Below are positions 9,718 through 18,229 of a DNA stretch of 64,000 bases, in pieces (position 1 is the first letter of the stretch; every line of letters begins with the position of its first letter). The notes beneath the pieces were generated by a model. That model worked only from the letters and a program-made list of their open reading frames with translations. It ran no database searches and was not told the origin of the DNA. This DNA is from Sphingobium aromaticiconvertens (GTDB lineage: Bacteria > Pseudomonadota > Alphaproteobacteria > Sphingomonadales > Sphingomonadaceae): contig NZ_JBANRJ010000001.1 of assembly GCF_037154075.1 (NCBI RefSeq), positions 1,228,501 to 1,292,500 on the forward strand. The letters are read 5' to 3'. The translations under genes were made by a program, and so were the position numbers.

Positions 9718-10275
9718 TTACAGCTTGCCGTATTTGGCCTCGAACCCAGCGACATCGCCTGCGGCCAGATATTTGGCCTGATCTACCCACTGGTCGCGGA
9801 CCGGGCGGCCCTTGAAAGAGCCAAGCTGCGCGTCGATCGTGGCGATATCCGTGTCGGTCCAGGCGGCGATCTGGGCGAAGCGAGTCACGCCCAGCGTGAT
9901 GAGCTGGGTCTTCAGCTTTGGACCTACGCCCTTCAATCGGGCCAGGTCATCTTCGCTCGTCTCTGCCACGATGGCTGCGGGCGATGGCGCGACCGGCGCA
10001 GCTTCGACCGGAGCGACGGGCGGCGGCGGGGCAACCGCAACCGGGATCTGCTCCACCACTACAGGCTTTGGCGCCACAGGCTCTGGCGTAACCGGCTCAA
10101 CGGCTATCGGCTCGGGCGCGATTGCTGCGGCGGGTAAGGGGCTGGTTTCGATCGTCTTTTCGACCTTGGCAGGTGCATTGTCCTTCGAACGTCCCGACAA
10201 CAGGAAAATAAGTCCGATGAGGATCAGCAGCGCGATCAGCAGCCACAGCCCATAGTCCGCGAAAAATTCCTGCAT
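9718..10275 (-). CDS. Single-pass membrane protein with C-terminal helix-hairpin-helix-like domain
   Basis: 185 aa of unknown role. The start chosen has GGAGGG five bases before ATG (MQEFF); earlier in-frame ATGs have no such signal. Residues 8-27 form one transmembrane helix, followed by a Pro/Val/Ala-rich linker of about 80 residues. The C-terminal domain starts DDLARLKGVGPKLKTQL and has the pattern of the helix-hairpin-helix domains that follow ribosomal L21 or NADH dehydrogenase subunit E in some fusions. The linker could span the periplasm or cytoplasm; topology is not resolved. It is convergent with the cysQ-like gene, only 5 bp between stops. Confidence 0.7.
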   Translation of the reverse strand: MQEFFADYGLWLLIALLILIGLIFLLSGRSKDNAPAKVEKTIETSPLPAAAIAPEPIAVEPVTPEPVAPKPVVVEQIPVAVAPPPPVAPVEAAPVAPSPAAIVAETSEDDLARLKGVGPKLKTQLITLGVTRFAQIAAWTDTDIATIDAQLGSFKGRPVRDQWVDQAKYLAAGDVAGFEAKYGKL

Positions 10276-10337
10276 CCGTCCCTCCATTGACTTGTTGCCG
10301 GTCAATCTAGGCGTGAATATCCGTCGATACTACCCCT

Positions 10338-11624
10338 TCAGCCGCGTTCGCGCGCGACTTCGCGCCAGCCAATGTCGCGACGGCAGAAGCCGGTGGGGAA
10401 ATCGATCGTATCGACAGCCGTATAGGCAGCCGCCTGCGCTTCGCCGACGCTGGCCCCGGTCGCCGTGACATTAAGCACGCGTCCGCCGTTCGCCACGATC
10501 GCGCCGCCCGTATCGCTGGTCCCGGCATGAAAGACCTTGGCCCCCATCGCATCGGCGGCGGCAATGCCGTTGATCGCGCCGCCCTTTTCCGGCGTGCCGG
10601 GATAGCCGTTTGCCGCCATCACCACGGTCAGGGCGGTGCGATCCGCCAACGTGACCGGCCCTTCGTCCGCCAGCCGTCCCTCGGCCACGCTGAGCAGCAG
10701 TGCGGCGAGATCACCGTCGAAGCGCATCATCAGCACCTGGCATTCGGGATCGCCGAAACGGGCATTATATTCGATCAGCTTGGGGCCTTCATCAGTCAGC
10801 ATCAGGCCCGCGTACAGCACCCCCGAATAGGGCATGCCCTCGGCCCGCATCGTGTCCACGGTCGGCTTGATGATCCGTTCGATCACATCGGCTTCCAGCG
10901 CCGCCGTCAGCACCCGTGCGGGACTATAGGCACCCATGCCGCCGGTATTGGGACCGGTATCGCCGTCGCCCACCCGCTTGTGATCCTGGGCCGAGCCGAA
11001 CGGCAGAATGGCGGTGCCGTCGGTCAGGGCGAAGAAGCTCGCTTCCTCGCCGGTCATAAACTCCTCGATCACCACTTCCTCGCCCGCGGCGCCGAAGCTG
11101 CCGGAGAACATGGTGTCGAGCGCCGTTTCCGCTTCCTCGCGCGTTTCGGCGATAATGACGCCCTTGCCCGCCGCCAGCCCGTCGGCCTTGATAACCACGG
11201 GCAGCGCGAAATCATTCAGCGCGGCAACGGCGCCGTCCTTGCTTGTTACCCGTTCATAGGCGGCGGTGGGGATGTTCGCGCGCTTGCATAGATCCTTGGT
11301 GAAGCCCTTTGAGCCTTCCAGTTGCGCAGCCTTCTTGTTGGGGCCGAATACCGGCACGCCCATGGTGCGTAGATTGTCGGCAAGGCCATCGACCAGCGGC
11401 GCTTCCGGCCCAATGACGACCAGCCCGATCGAATGGCGGATGCAAAAGTCCAGTACGGTGCGGTGATCGGTCGGATCGAGGTCGACCAGTTCGGCATGCT
11501 GCGCTATGCCCGGATTGCCCGGCGCGGCATAAAGGGTGGAAAGCATCGGCGATTGCGCCAGTTTCCATGCCAACGCATGTTCACGGCCACCGCCGCCAAG
11601 CAGAAGGATATTCATTTCGGCCAT
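10338..11624 (-). CDS. purD: Phosphoribosylamine--glycine ligase
   Basis: GAR synthetase, the second step of de novo purine synthesis. 428 aa: [16 protein letters not shown] at the N-terminus, a central ATP-grasp domain with [10 protein letters not shown], and [12 protein letters not shown] (metal/ATP site). The start at 11624 shares the bases CATG with the xseA start on the other strand. The alternative ATG at 11615 (MNILLLGG) fits the family better and would leave 7 bp between the genes. Either way there is no private promoter region. Confidence 0.96.
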   Translation of the reverse strand: MAEMNILLLGGGGREHALAWKLAQSPMLSTLYAAPGNPGIAQHAELVDLDPTDHRTVLDFCIRHSIGLVVIGPEAPLVDGLADNLRTMGVPVFGPNKKAAQLEGSKGFTKDLCKRANIPTAAYERVTSKDGAVAALNDFALPVVIKADGLAAGKGVIIAETREEAETALDTMFSGSFGAAGEEVVIEEFMTGEEASFFALTDGTAILPFGSAQDHKRVGDGDTGPNTGGMGAYSPARVLTAALEADVIERIIKPTVDTMRAEGMPYSGVLYAGLMLTDEGPKLIEYNARFGDPECQVLMMRFDGDLAALLLSVAEGRLADEGPVTLADRTALTVVMAANGYPGTPEKGGAINGIAAADAMGAKVFHAGTSDTGGAIVANGGRVLNVTATGASVGEAQAAAYTAVDTIDFPTGFCRRDIGWREVARERG

Positions 11625-13113
11625 GTCCCCGGAGTTTGACGCTGGTTACGACGTTTCGGGCCGCCTGTTAGCGGAGGATCGCGCGGGCGACAACGCGCCG
11701 CCGCTCAGTGTGAGCGAATTGTCTGGATTATTGAAGCGCACGGTCGAGGATCGGTTCGGCCATGTACGCCTGCGCGGCGAGATTTCGGGGTTCAAGCGCG
11801 CGGCCTCGGGCCACCTTTATCTCGCGCTGAAGGATGACAATGCCGTCATCGACGGGGTGATGTGGAAGGGCGGGGCCGGTCGGCTGGCCTTTTCGCCGCA
11901 GGATGGGGTGGAGGTGATCGCCACCGGCAAGCTCACCACCTATCCGGGCCGTTCCAAATATCAGATCGTGATCGAGCGGATGGAACTGGCGGGCGAGGGC
12001 GCGCTGATGGCACTCCTCGAAAAGCTCAAGGCGAAGCTGGCGGCCGAAGGGCTGTTTGCGCCGGATCGCAAGCGCCGCCTGCCTTTTTTGCCGCGTACCA
12101 TCGGCGTCGTTACCTCGCCCACGGGCGCAGTGATTCGCGATATCCTTCATCGGCTGGCGGATCGCTGTCCAACCAATGTCCTGCTCTGGCCGGTGCTGGT
12201 GCAGGGCGAGGGGGCGGCGGCCCAGGTGGCGCGTGCGGTGCGGGGTTTTTCCGCGATGCCCGCCGAAGGCCCATTACCGCGCCCCGATCTTGTGATTGTT
12301 GCACGCGGTGGTGGCTCGATCGAGGATCTGTGGTCTTTCAACGAGGAGATCGTGGTCCGCGCCGTGGCGGAATGCAGCATTCCGACCATCTCCGCCGTAG
12401 GGCATGAAACCGATACGACGCTGTGCGACTATGCGGCGGACGTGCGCGCGCCTACCCCGACTGCCGCTGCGGAAATGGCGGTGCCGGTGCGCGCCGACCT
12501 GCTGGCGATGCTGGCCGAGCAGCGGCTGCGGATGGACCGCGCGGTCAGGCGCGGCGCGGGGCAAGCGCGCGAGCGGCTGGACATGCAGGCGCGGTTGATG
12601 CCGACCCCGGACATGCTGCTGGCGCCCCAGCGGCAAAAGGCGGACGATTTGTCCGACCGGTTGGGCCGGGGGCTGACTCATCGTGTGGCGGTGGCGCGGG
12701 CCGCTCTGGCCGACAAGGCTGGTGCATTGCGTCCGGCATTGCTGCGTCAGCATCTACAGCGCGCGGGCGAGCGGCTGGACCGGTTGCGGCCACGGCCAGA
12801 TTATCTGACGCGGCGGCTGGATGAATCGAGTGTAGCGCTCGACCGGCTTTCGCGGTTGCTGGCCTCGCTCAATCCTGATCTGCCGTTAAAGCGTGGCTAT
12901 GCGCTGGTCATGGCGGGCGATCGGGTCGTGCGTGACACAGGGGCCGCACGGGCGGCGGGCATAGTGACGTTGCGCTTTGCCGACGGCATGGTTGCGGCGC
13001 AGGTTGGTGAAAATCTTGAGAAAGCCGCCCCGGACAATATATCCGGTAAGGAGAAGCCAGCGCGCAAGCTACGCCCGTCGCCGGAAGGGCGGCAGGAAGA
13101 CCTGTTTTCCTGA
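11623..13113 (+). CDS. xseA: Exodeoxyribonuclease VII large subunit
   Basis: Catalytic subunit of the single-strand exonuclease ExoVII, 496 aa. An N-terminal OB-fold (about 25-125: [20 protein letters not shown]) is followed by the catalytic domain with [35 protein letters not shown] and a long Arg/Leu/Ala coiled-coil region. The chosen ATG gives [14 protein letters not shown]; the upstream extension antisense to purD has no family similarity. A DUF2093 gene follows 41 bp downstream, as in other alphaproteobacteria. xseB is not adjacent. Confidence 0.95.
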   Translation: MSPEFDAGYDVSGRLLAEDRAGDNAPPLSVSELSGLLKRTVEDRFGHVRLRGEISGFKRAASGHLYLALKDDNAVIDGVMWKGGAGRLAFSPQDGVEVIATGKLTTYPGRSKYQIVIERMELAGEGALMALLEKLKAKLAAEGLFAPDRKRRLPFLPRTIGVVTSPTGAVIRDILHRLADRCPTNVLLWPVLVQGEGAAAQVARAVRGFSAMPAEGPLPRPDLVIVARGGGSIEDLWSFNEEIVVRAVAECSIPTISAVGHETDTTLCDYAADVRAPTPTAAAEMAVPVRADLLAMLAEQRLRMDRAVRRGAGQARERLDMQARLMPTPDMLLAPQRQKADDLSDRLGRGLTHRVAVARAALADKAGALRPALLRQHLQRAGERLDRLRPRPDYLTRRLDESSVALDRLSRLLASLNPDLPLKRGYALVMAGDRVVRDTGAARAAGIVTLRFADGMVAAQVGENLEKAAPDNISGKEKPARKLRPSPEGRQEDLFS

Positions 13114-13154
13114 CGCGCCACTTCGCCAGACCTATTTACCCGAAAGTTGTTCCG

Positions 13155-13373
13155 ATGCTGATGTCCAACCGCGATCGCCCCGCCCGGCTCCACTATATGG
13201 CCTATAGTTTTCGCGTTCTCGCGCCCGGCGACCATGTTCTGTGCGCTGTCACTGGTCGGAAAATCCCGTTGGAAGATCTGCGCTACTGGAGCATTGCCCG
13301 GCAGGAACCCTATGCCAGCGCCGAAATCTCGACCGAGGCGCAGCTAAAGGCAGAGGGCGCACGGGCGCGATGA
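13155..13373 (+). CDS. DUF2093 domain-containing protein
   Basis: Small protein of 72 aa with the conserved DUF2093 core FRVLAPGDHVLCAVTGRKIPLE and LRYWSIARQEPYAS. Function is unknown; the family is confined mainly to alphaproteobacteria and commonly sits after xseA. An ATG two codons later (13161) could also be the start. Its stop overlaps the start of the M23 peptidase (ATGA), which points to co-translation. Confidence 0.88.
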   Translation: MLMSNRDRPARLHYMAYSFRVLAPGDHVLCAVTGRKIPLEDLRYWSIARQEPYASAEISTEAQLKAEGARAR

Positions 13374-14236
13374 GGATTGGTCGCTGCCTGTTTGCCAGCC
13401 TGCCTTTTTTGGCGATGGGGCTGGTGCAGGTGGCTGCCCAGCCATCACTGGCTCTGCCTGCGGCCACGCCAACGACAGTATTTCGCTTCGATCGTCCGAT
13501 CACACAAGGGGCGGCGGTGCTGGGCAAGGCGCCTGCGGGCACAATCGAGCTGCGGTTTGATGGTGCGCCCGTCGCGGTCGATGCCGACGGCCGTTTCCTG
13601 ATCGCGTTCGACCGTGATGCGCCGCCCTCTGCAATACTGACCGCTCGCACTGCTGATGGCCGAGCTTTTGCCCAATCCCTCAGTGTTGCGCCCCGCGCCT
13701 GGCGGATCGAGCGCGTGAATGCCCCGTTACGCCCTACCAAGAATAGCGAGACGTTCATGGCGCTGCGCGCGCCGGAACGGGCGCAGATTGCCGCCGCGCG
13801 CACTGTCGCGTCCAATGCACAGGGGTGGCGGCAGACTTTCATCTGGCCCCGAACTGGCCGCATTTCCGGCCTGTTCGGGTCGCAGCGCATTTATCAGGGC
13901 GCCCCCGGTGCCTATCATGGCGGGGTGGATATAGCGGGCGCTACAGGCGAACCGGTGATCGCACCGGCTGATGGCGTGGTGATACTGGCGGCCGATCACC
14001 CCTTCACGCTGGAGGGGAATCTGCTGATGATCGACCATGGTCATGGCCTCAACAGCGCCTTCCTTCATTTGTCGCGCATTGACGTCAAGGCGGGCGATGT
14101 GGTGCGGCAGGGGCAGCGCATTGGTGCGATAGGCGCAACCGGCCGCGCAACGGGACCGCATCTACACTGGGGCATGAAATGGAACGATGCCCGCATCGAC
14201 CCGCTGTTGCTGGCAGGGGTGATGCCGGGCGGTTGA
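13370..14236 (+). CDS. M23 (LytM-type) peptidoglycan peptidase, secreted
   Basis: 288 aa. The start overlaps the DUF2093 stop and gives a signal peptide (MRIGRCLFASLPFLAMGLVQ). The C-terminal LytM domain (about 160-285) keeps the zinc ligands H183 and D187 in HGGVDIAG and H264/H266 in HLHWG, so it should be an active Gly- or meso-Dap-endopeptidase type enzyme rather than an EnvC-like activator. It has no coiled coil. It acts in the periplasm. The 120-residue region before the catalytic domain is probably a beta-rich prodomain. Confidence 0.92.
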   Translation: MRIGRCLFASLPFLAMGLVQVAAQPSLALPAATPTTVFRFDRPITQGAAVLGKAPAGTIELRFDGAPVAVDADGRFLIAFDRDAPPSAILTARTADGRAFAQSLSVAPRAWRIERVNAPLRPTKNSETFMALRAPERAQIAAARTVASNAQGWRQTFIWPRTGRISGLFGSQRIYQGAPGAYHGGVDIAGATGEPVIAPADGVVILAADHPFTLEGNLLMIDHGHGLNSAFLHLSRIDVKAGDVVRQGQRIGAIGATGRATGPHLHWGMKWNDARIDPLLLAGVMPGG

Positions 14237-14246
14237 TCCCTGGATT

Positions 14247-14807
14247 TCAGCTGACCCGTTTCATGCGAACCGACGGCCAGCCGTTCACGCTGCCCATGAA
14301 GCTGCCCATGGCTGCGCGCTTGATCTTGATCGCCATGCCGGTTTTGGGTGAACGGGTGGGGATTGCTTCCGTCGTCTGCCACTCGGCGCCGTCATCCAAC
14401 CGGAAAGACCATTTGCCATAGCCCAGGTTGCGCACGGCGCTCAGCTTTGCCTCGATCGTCGTGAATTCGGTCTGTGCACCCTCTGCCTGATCGCCATCAT
14501 TGTCGCCAAGAAATGGGAGTTTTGGGAGGCTGAAGCCGAATAGCGAGCGACGGGTCTTCTTCAGTTCTTCCTTGTCCAGAACGACGACCTCGTCATTCTG
14601 CGAAGCGGTTTCCATGGCGCCGACCTGGCGATCGTAACAGGCGAGACGCGCGGCGGAATCAGTGATTGTCCGGCAGTCGAGCAGGCGAACGAAGATTTCC
14701 GGGCGTGGTTGGCTTGGGGGGGCGGCCAATGCATCATTCGCCAGTCCCAGCGTCATGATTAGGCCGATTATTGCGGTGAGTCCCGAATTGCGCATGGTTC
14801 CGCTCAT
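14247..14807 (-). CDS. Exported protein of unknown function with Cys pair motif
   Basis: About 186 aa. It starts MSGTMRNSGLTAIIGLIM and has a signal peptide ending near ALAAPPSQ. The motif LLDCRTITDSAARLACYDRQ (a C-x-x-I-x-D-x-x-R-L-x-C-Y-D pattern) occurs in several periplasmic families, including TagO/VasI-like proteins, and suggests a disulfide. A second half FTTIEAKLSAVRNLGYGKWSFRLDDGAEWQTTE looks beta-rich. Starts at 14828 (ATG) and 14795 are also possible. It converges with the M23 gene with 10 bp between stops. I cannot assign a function. Confidence 0.7.
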   Translation of the reverse strand: MSGTMRNSGLTAIIGLIMTLGLANDALAAPPSQPRPEIFVRLLDCRTITDSAARLACYDRQVGAMETASQNDEVVVLDKEELKKTRRSLFGFSLPKLPFLGDNDGDQAEGAQTEFTTIEAKLSAVRNLGYGKWSFRLDDGAEWQTTEAIPTRSPKTGMAIKIKRAAMGSFMGSVNGWPSVRMKRVS

Positions 14808-15253
14808 TCCCTTTTCGTGCCGTGCCATCGTGCAGTGGCGCGTCCTGATTGTGACGCCAGCATCATGGCAGAATGAAGCAGCAGCATGCAACCAACCGTT
14901 CATGTGCCCCCAATTCTCACATCGCATGGCTGCAGGCCGACCAAAAGGAACACTGATGCATAAATGTCGGGAATATAATTATTTAACTGGCGGCGTTTGC
15001 GCAGTTTTGATGGCCATGTTGTAAAATTGCTACATCGCCGCCCAAAAGCAGCGCGCGGACTGAAGGCCTGCTTTACAGCCTGCGCGCACCCGCGCAACAT
15101 GACCGCAGCCCGCGTGAGGAAATATGCTGTCGGGCACCTTGATCGTTCGTTCCTGAATTCAGGGAGGTAGCGGACGTAAAAGGGCTTCTTCACGCGCAAG
15201 CAATAGTCATGGCGGGCAATGCCCGTCGTTACTCCAGAGCAAGGGACTGGATA
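14808..15253. other. Intergenic region before TonB-dependent receptor
   Basis: 446 bp between divergent genes. It holds an AT-rich block (about 14960-15035), in which TTGATG and CTACAT with 17-bp spacing (15007-15035) are the best, but weak, promoter pair for the receptor. There is a 12-bp palindrome CCTGAATTCAGG at 15152-15163 and a short hairpin CGGGC-AAT-GCCCG just before the receptor gene. I saw no RNA gene or riboswitch. Confidence 0.4.
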
Positions 15254-18154
15254 GTGAAGAATATTTCGAAGATCGCGCTTCTGCGCGCCGGCGTCGCACC
15301 GGTAATACTGGGCGCGGCGCTCATCTCTGCGTCGGCATTCGCGCAGGAAGCGCAGGGAGCTGCTGACGACGCCCAGAACGATGTCATCATCGTGACGGGG
15401 TCGCGTATCGCACGGCCCGATCTGGAACAGGCAAGCCCGGTTTCCGTCGTGGCGGCACAGGAATTTGCGCTTCGCGGCGCAACCAACGTCGAGAATGTGC
15501 TTAATAGCATGCCGCAGGTTACGGGTTCGACCAGCGGCGCGGACAACAATCCCGGTGGTGGCATCGCCACGGTCAACCTTCGTAACCTAGGTACGCAGCG
15601 TACGCTCGTCTTGGTCGATGGTCGTCGTTACGTTTCGTTTGATACGACTCAGGTCGTCGATCTCAACACCATTCCTTCGGCGCTGATTGAGCGAGTTGAT
15701 GTGGTCACGGGTGGCCGTTCGGCAGTATATGGTTCGGATGCGATCGCCGGCGTGGTCAATTTCGTCCTGAAGCAGGATTTTGAGGGTATTGAGCTTAATT
15801 CGACTTATGGCCTGACCGACAAGGGCGATGGCCAATATTGGGACGTCAATGGCACGATCGGTGCGAACTTTGCTGACGGTCGCGGTAATATCGTCACCCA
15901 TATCGGTTATTATGACCGCAAGTCGGTTTATGCTCAGGCACGTGGTTTTTCGCGTAACGCGTTGCAGGAAGATGTCGATGACGATGGCAATCCCTTCGTG
16001 TTCTTCGGCGGCTCTGGCTCGGTTCCGCAGGGGCGTGTTACGCTGCCGAACGGCAACGGAGTAGATTTCGCGCCTGACGGTACAATATCTCCTTATGATT
16101 CGACGACCGACGCCTATAATTATGCACCGGTCAATTTCTTGCAGGTCCCGCAGAAGCGCTTCATCATTTCGACTATGGCGCGTTACGAAATTTCGGATGC
16201 GTTTCAGCCCTATCTGCAGGGTCAGTTCATCAACAACCGCGTAACCGGGGAACTGGCGGCGACGCCGATTGGCAACTCCACGCCGCTGGGTACGGGTGCG
16301 GACGCGGGTTCGCTTGGCCCGCTGCGCCTGCACGTCAATTCGCCGTTTTTCGCACCGTCTACCCAGGCAACATTCCGCGCTCTGGATACGGATGGTGACG
16401 GTTACATTACGACCAACAATTATGGATTCCGTACGACCGGCATCGGTCCGCGTACCCAGCAGGATGAGCGTAACGCTTTCCGTGTCCTGCTCGGCATGAA
16501 GGGCGATATCGGTTCGGGCTGGAGCTATGACGGCTCCTACATGTATGCTCGTACGAAGAATACGCAGCGCCAGACCGGTAACGTCAATCTCGCCAATTTC
16601 CTGGGTTCGGTAACGACCGCCTTCCAGGATCCCACCACCGGTGCGTTGAGTGGCAATCCCATCCCCGGGGTAGCTGGTGGCGGTAATCTGGTTTGTGCCA
16701 ATGGTGTTGCCTCATGCGTTCCCGCCAACTTGTTCGGTATTGGCAATCTCAGCCCAGAGGCTGTCAATTATCTGGGGCTGGGTGCGACCAACATAGAAGA
16801 ATATACCACGCAGGTTGCCACTTTCGCTCTCACCAACTCCGAACTTTTCGACTTGGGCGCAGGTGGTGTCGGCGTGGCTCTGGGTGCGGAATGGCGTAAG
16901 GAAAGCGGCCGGACCGATCCCGACCAGAATCTGGCATCGGGCAACGTCGCGGGCTTCAACCCTGGCGCGCCGACGCAGGGCGAATATAGCGTCACCGAGT
17001 TTTTCGGCGAAGTGAACATTCCACTGCTGGCCGATCAGGCCTTCGCCAACCGTCTGGAATTGAACGGCGCGGCGCGTTATTCCAACTATTCCAATGCGGT
17101 CGGCAATGTCTTTACCTGGGCAGCAGGCGGCCTGTATGAGCCGATCAAGGGCGTTGGTTTCCGTGGCCAGTATCAGAAGGCCATTCGCGGTCCCAGCGTC
17201 AACGAACTCTTCCTTGGTCAGACAGTCAGCTTCGACGGCGCGGAGGATCCTTGCGCAACGGCGGCAGCAACAACAGGTGCTCTGGCACAGGCATGTCTTG
17301 CCGGTGGCGTGCCTCAGACAGCGTTGGGCAGCACCTCCCTTTCGGATCCTGCCCTCGTCAACCCCCCAACGACGGTCCTGGGTAATCCCGACCTGCGTGA
17401 GGAAAAGTCGACGACCTGGACCGTTGGCGGCGTGCTTACGCCGACCTTCCTGCCGGGCTTCTCGGCAACCGTCGATTATTATAATATCAAAATCGATGGT
17501 TACATCTCGCGTCTCGGACAGAGCAACCTGTTCCAGGCCTGCTATGTTCAGGGCCTTGATCAATATTGCGATTCCATCAGCCGCAATGCCGATGGACAGG
17601 TCGATAGGATCGTTGATACGAACCTGAATTCGGGCGGTCTCAAGACGAACGGCATTGATGTCGGCGTGAACTATTCGTTTCCGATCGGCGGCGATAATCG
17701 GATCGCTCTCGCCTTCAACGGTTCGCGTTTGCTCAAGTTCGACTTCACGCCGATCGTGGGTATTCCTATCGTGAACGAATGCGCGGGCCGCTTCGGTAAC
17801 AGCTGTGGCCAGCCTACTCCGAAATGGAAGCACACCGCTCGTGCAACGTTCATCACGGGACCGGCCACTTTCTCCGCAGCCTGGCGCTACCTGGGTCCGG
17901 TCCGTGACGATAATGATGACCAGACGTTCTTCTTTGAACGGTCAAAGGCTCAGAGCTATGTTGATTTCGCATTCAGCTTCGATGCCAGCGAGAACTTCAC
18001 GCTTACTGGCGGTATGAACAACGCATTCAACAAGAAGCCCCCGTTGTCGGCGTCCGCTCAGAACGGTGGTAACGGCGAACAGTCGAATACTTATCCGAAT
18101 GTCTATGACGTTCTTGGTCGTGCTTTCTTCATGAGCGGCAAGTTGCGCTTCTGA
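15254..18154 (+). CDS. TonB-dependent outer-membrane receptor
   Basis: 966 aa active-transport receptor. The start is a GTG preceded by AAGGGA at a seven-base spacing; it yields a clean signal peptide (VKNISKIALLRAGVAPVILG, cleavage after FAQ). The in-frame ATG 45 bp upstream has no such signal. The TonB-box-like segment DVIIVTGSRI is followed by a plug domain (NVLNSMPQVTG, NLRNLGTQRTLVLVDGRR, AVYGSDAIAGVVNFVLK) and a 22-strand-type barrel ending in an aromatic/Phe C-terminus (GKLRF). Codons are unusually rich in CGT and GGT compared with the neighbours, suggesting high expression. Large receptors of this sphingomonad type are often tied to peptide or polysaccharide uptake; the substrate is unknown. 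Confidence 0.93.
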   Translation: MKNISKIALLRAGVAPVILGAALISASAFAQEAQGAADDAQNDVIIVTGSRIARPDLEQASPVSVVAAQEFALRGATNVENVLNSMPQVTGSTSGADNNPGGGIATVNLRNLGTQRTLVLVDGRRYVSFDTTQVVDLNTIPSALIERVDVVTGGRSAVYGSDAIAGVVNFVLKQDFEGIELNSTYGLTDKGDGQYWDVNGTIGANFADGRGNIVTHIGYYDRKSVYAQARGFSRNALQEDVDDDGNPFVFFGGSGSVPQGRVTLPNGNGVDFAPDGTISPYDSTTDAYNYAPVNFLQVPQKRFIISTMARYEISDAFQPYLQGQFINNRVTGELAATPIGNSTPLGTGADAGSLGPLRLHVNSPFFAPSTQATFRALDTDGDGYITTNNYGFRTTGIGPRTQQDERNAFRVLLGMKGDIGSGWSYDGSYMYARTKNTQRQTGNVNLANFLGSVTTAFQDPTTGALSGNPIPGVAGGGNLVCANGVASCVPANLFGIGNLSPEAVNYLGLGATNIEEYTTQVATFALTNSELFDLGAGGVGVALGAEWRKESGRTDPDQNLASGNVAGFNPGAPTQGEYSVTEFFGEVNIPLLADQAFANRLELNGAARYSNYSNAVGNVFTWAAGGLYEPIKGVGFRGQYQKAIRGPSVNELFLGQTVSFDGAEDPCATAAATTGALAQACLAGGVPQTALGSTSLSDPALVNPPTTVLGNPDLREEKSTTWTVGGVLTPTFLPGFSATVDYYNIKIDGYISRLGQSNLFQACYVQGLDQYCDSISRNADGQVDRIVDTNLNSGGLKTNGIDVGVNYSFPIGGDNRIALAFNGSRLLKFDFTPIVGIPIVNECAGRFGNSCGQPTPKWKHTARATFITGPATFSAAWRYLGPVRDDNDDQTFFFERSKAQSYVDFAFSFDASENFTLTGGMNNAFNKKPPLSASAQNGGNGEQSNTYPNVYDVLGRAFFMSGKLRF

Positions 18155-18173
18155 TTTAATTGCGATTGGAAAC

Positions 18174-18213
18174 AAAAATGGGGGTGCTTCCATCAGGAAG
18201 CACCCCCATTTTT
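18174..18213. terminator. Bidirectional intrinsic terminator
   Basis: Perfect inverted repeat with 18-base arms (AAAAATGGGGGTGCTTCC and its complement) around the loop ATCA. The A tract on the left and T tract on the right make it work for both the receptor gene (plus) and clpB (minus), whose stops it separates. Confidence 0.92.
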
Positions 18214-18229
18214 ATACTGAATCGAGGGG

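Noticed and set aside
15099..15170. Possible 23-codon leader ORF before the receptor
   Set aside because: No ribosome binding site before its ATG and no recognisable attenuator structure.
16712..17833. 373-codon frame antisense to the first TonB-dependent receptor
   Set aside because: No protein family features; the receptor on the plus strand is full length.
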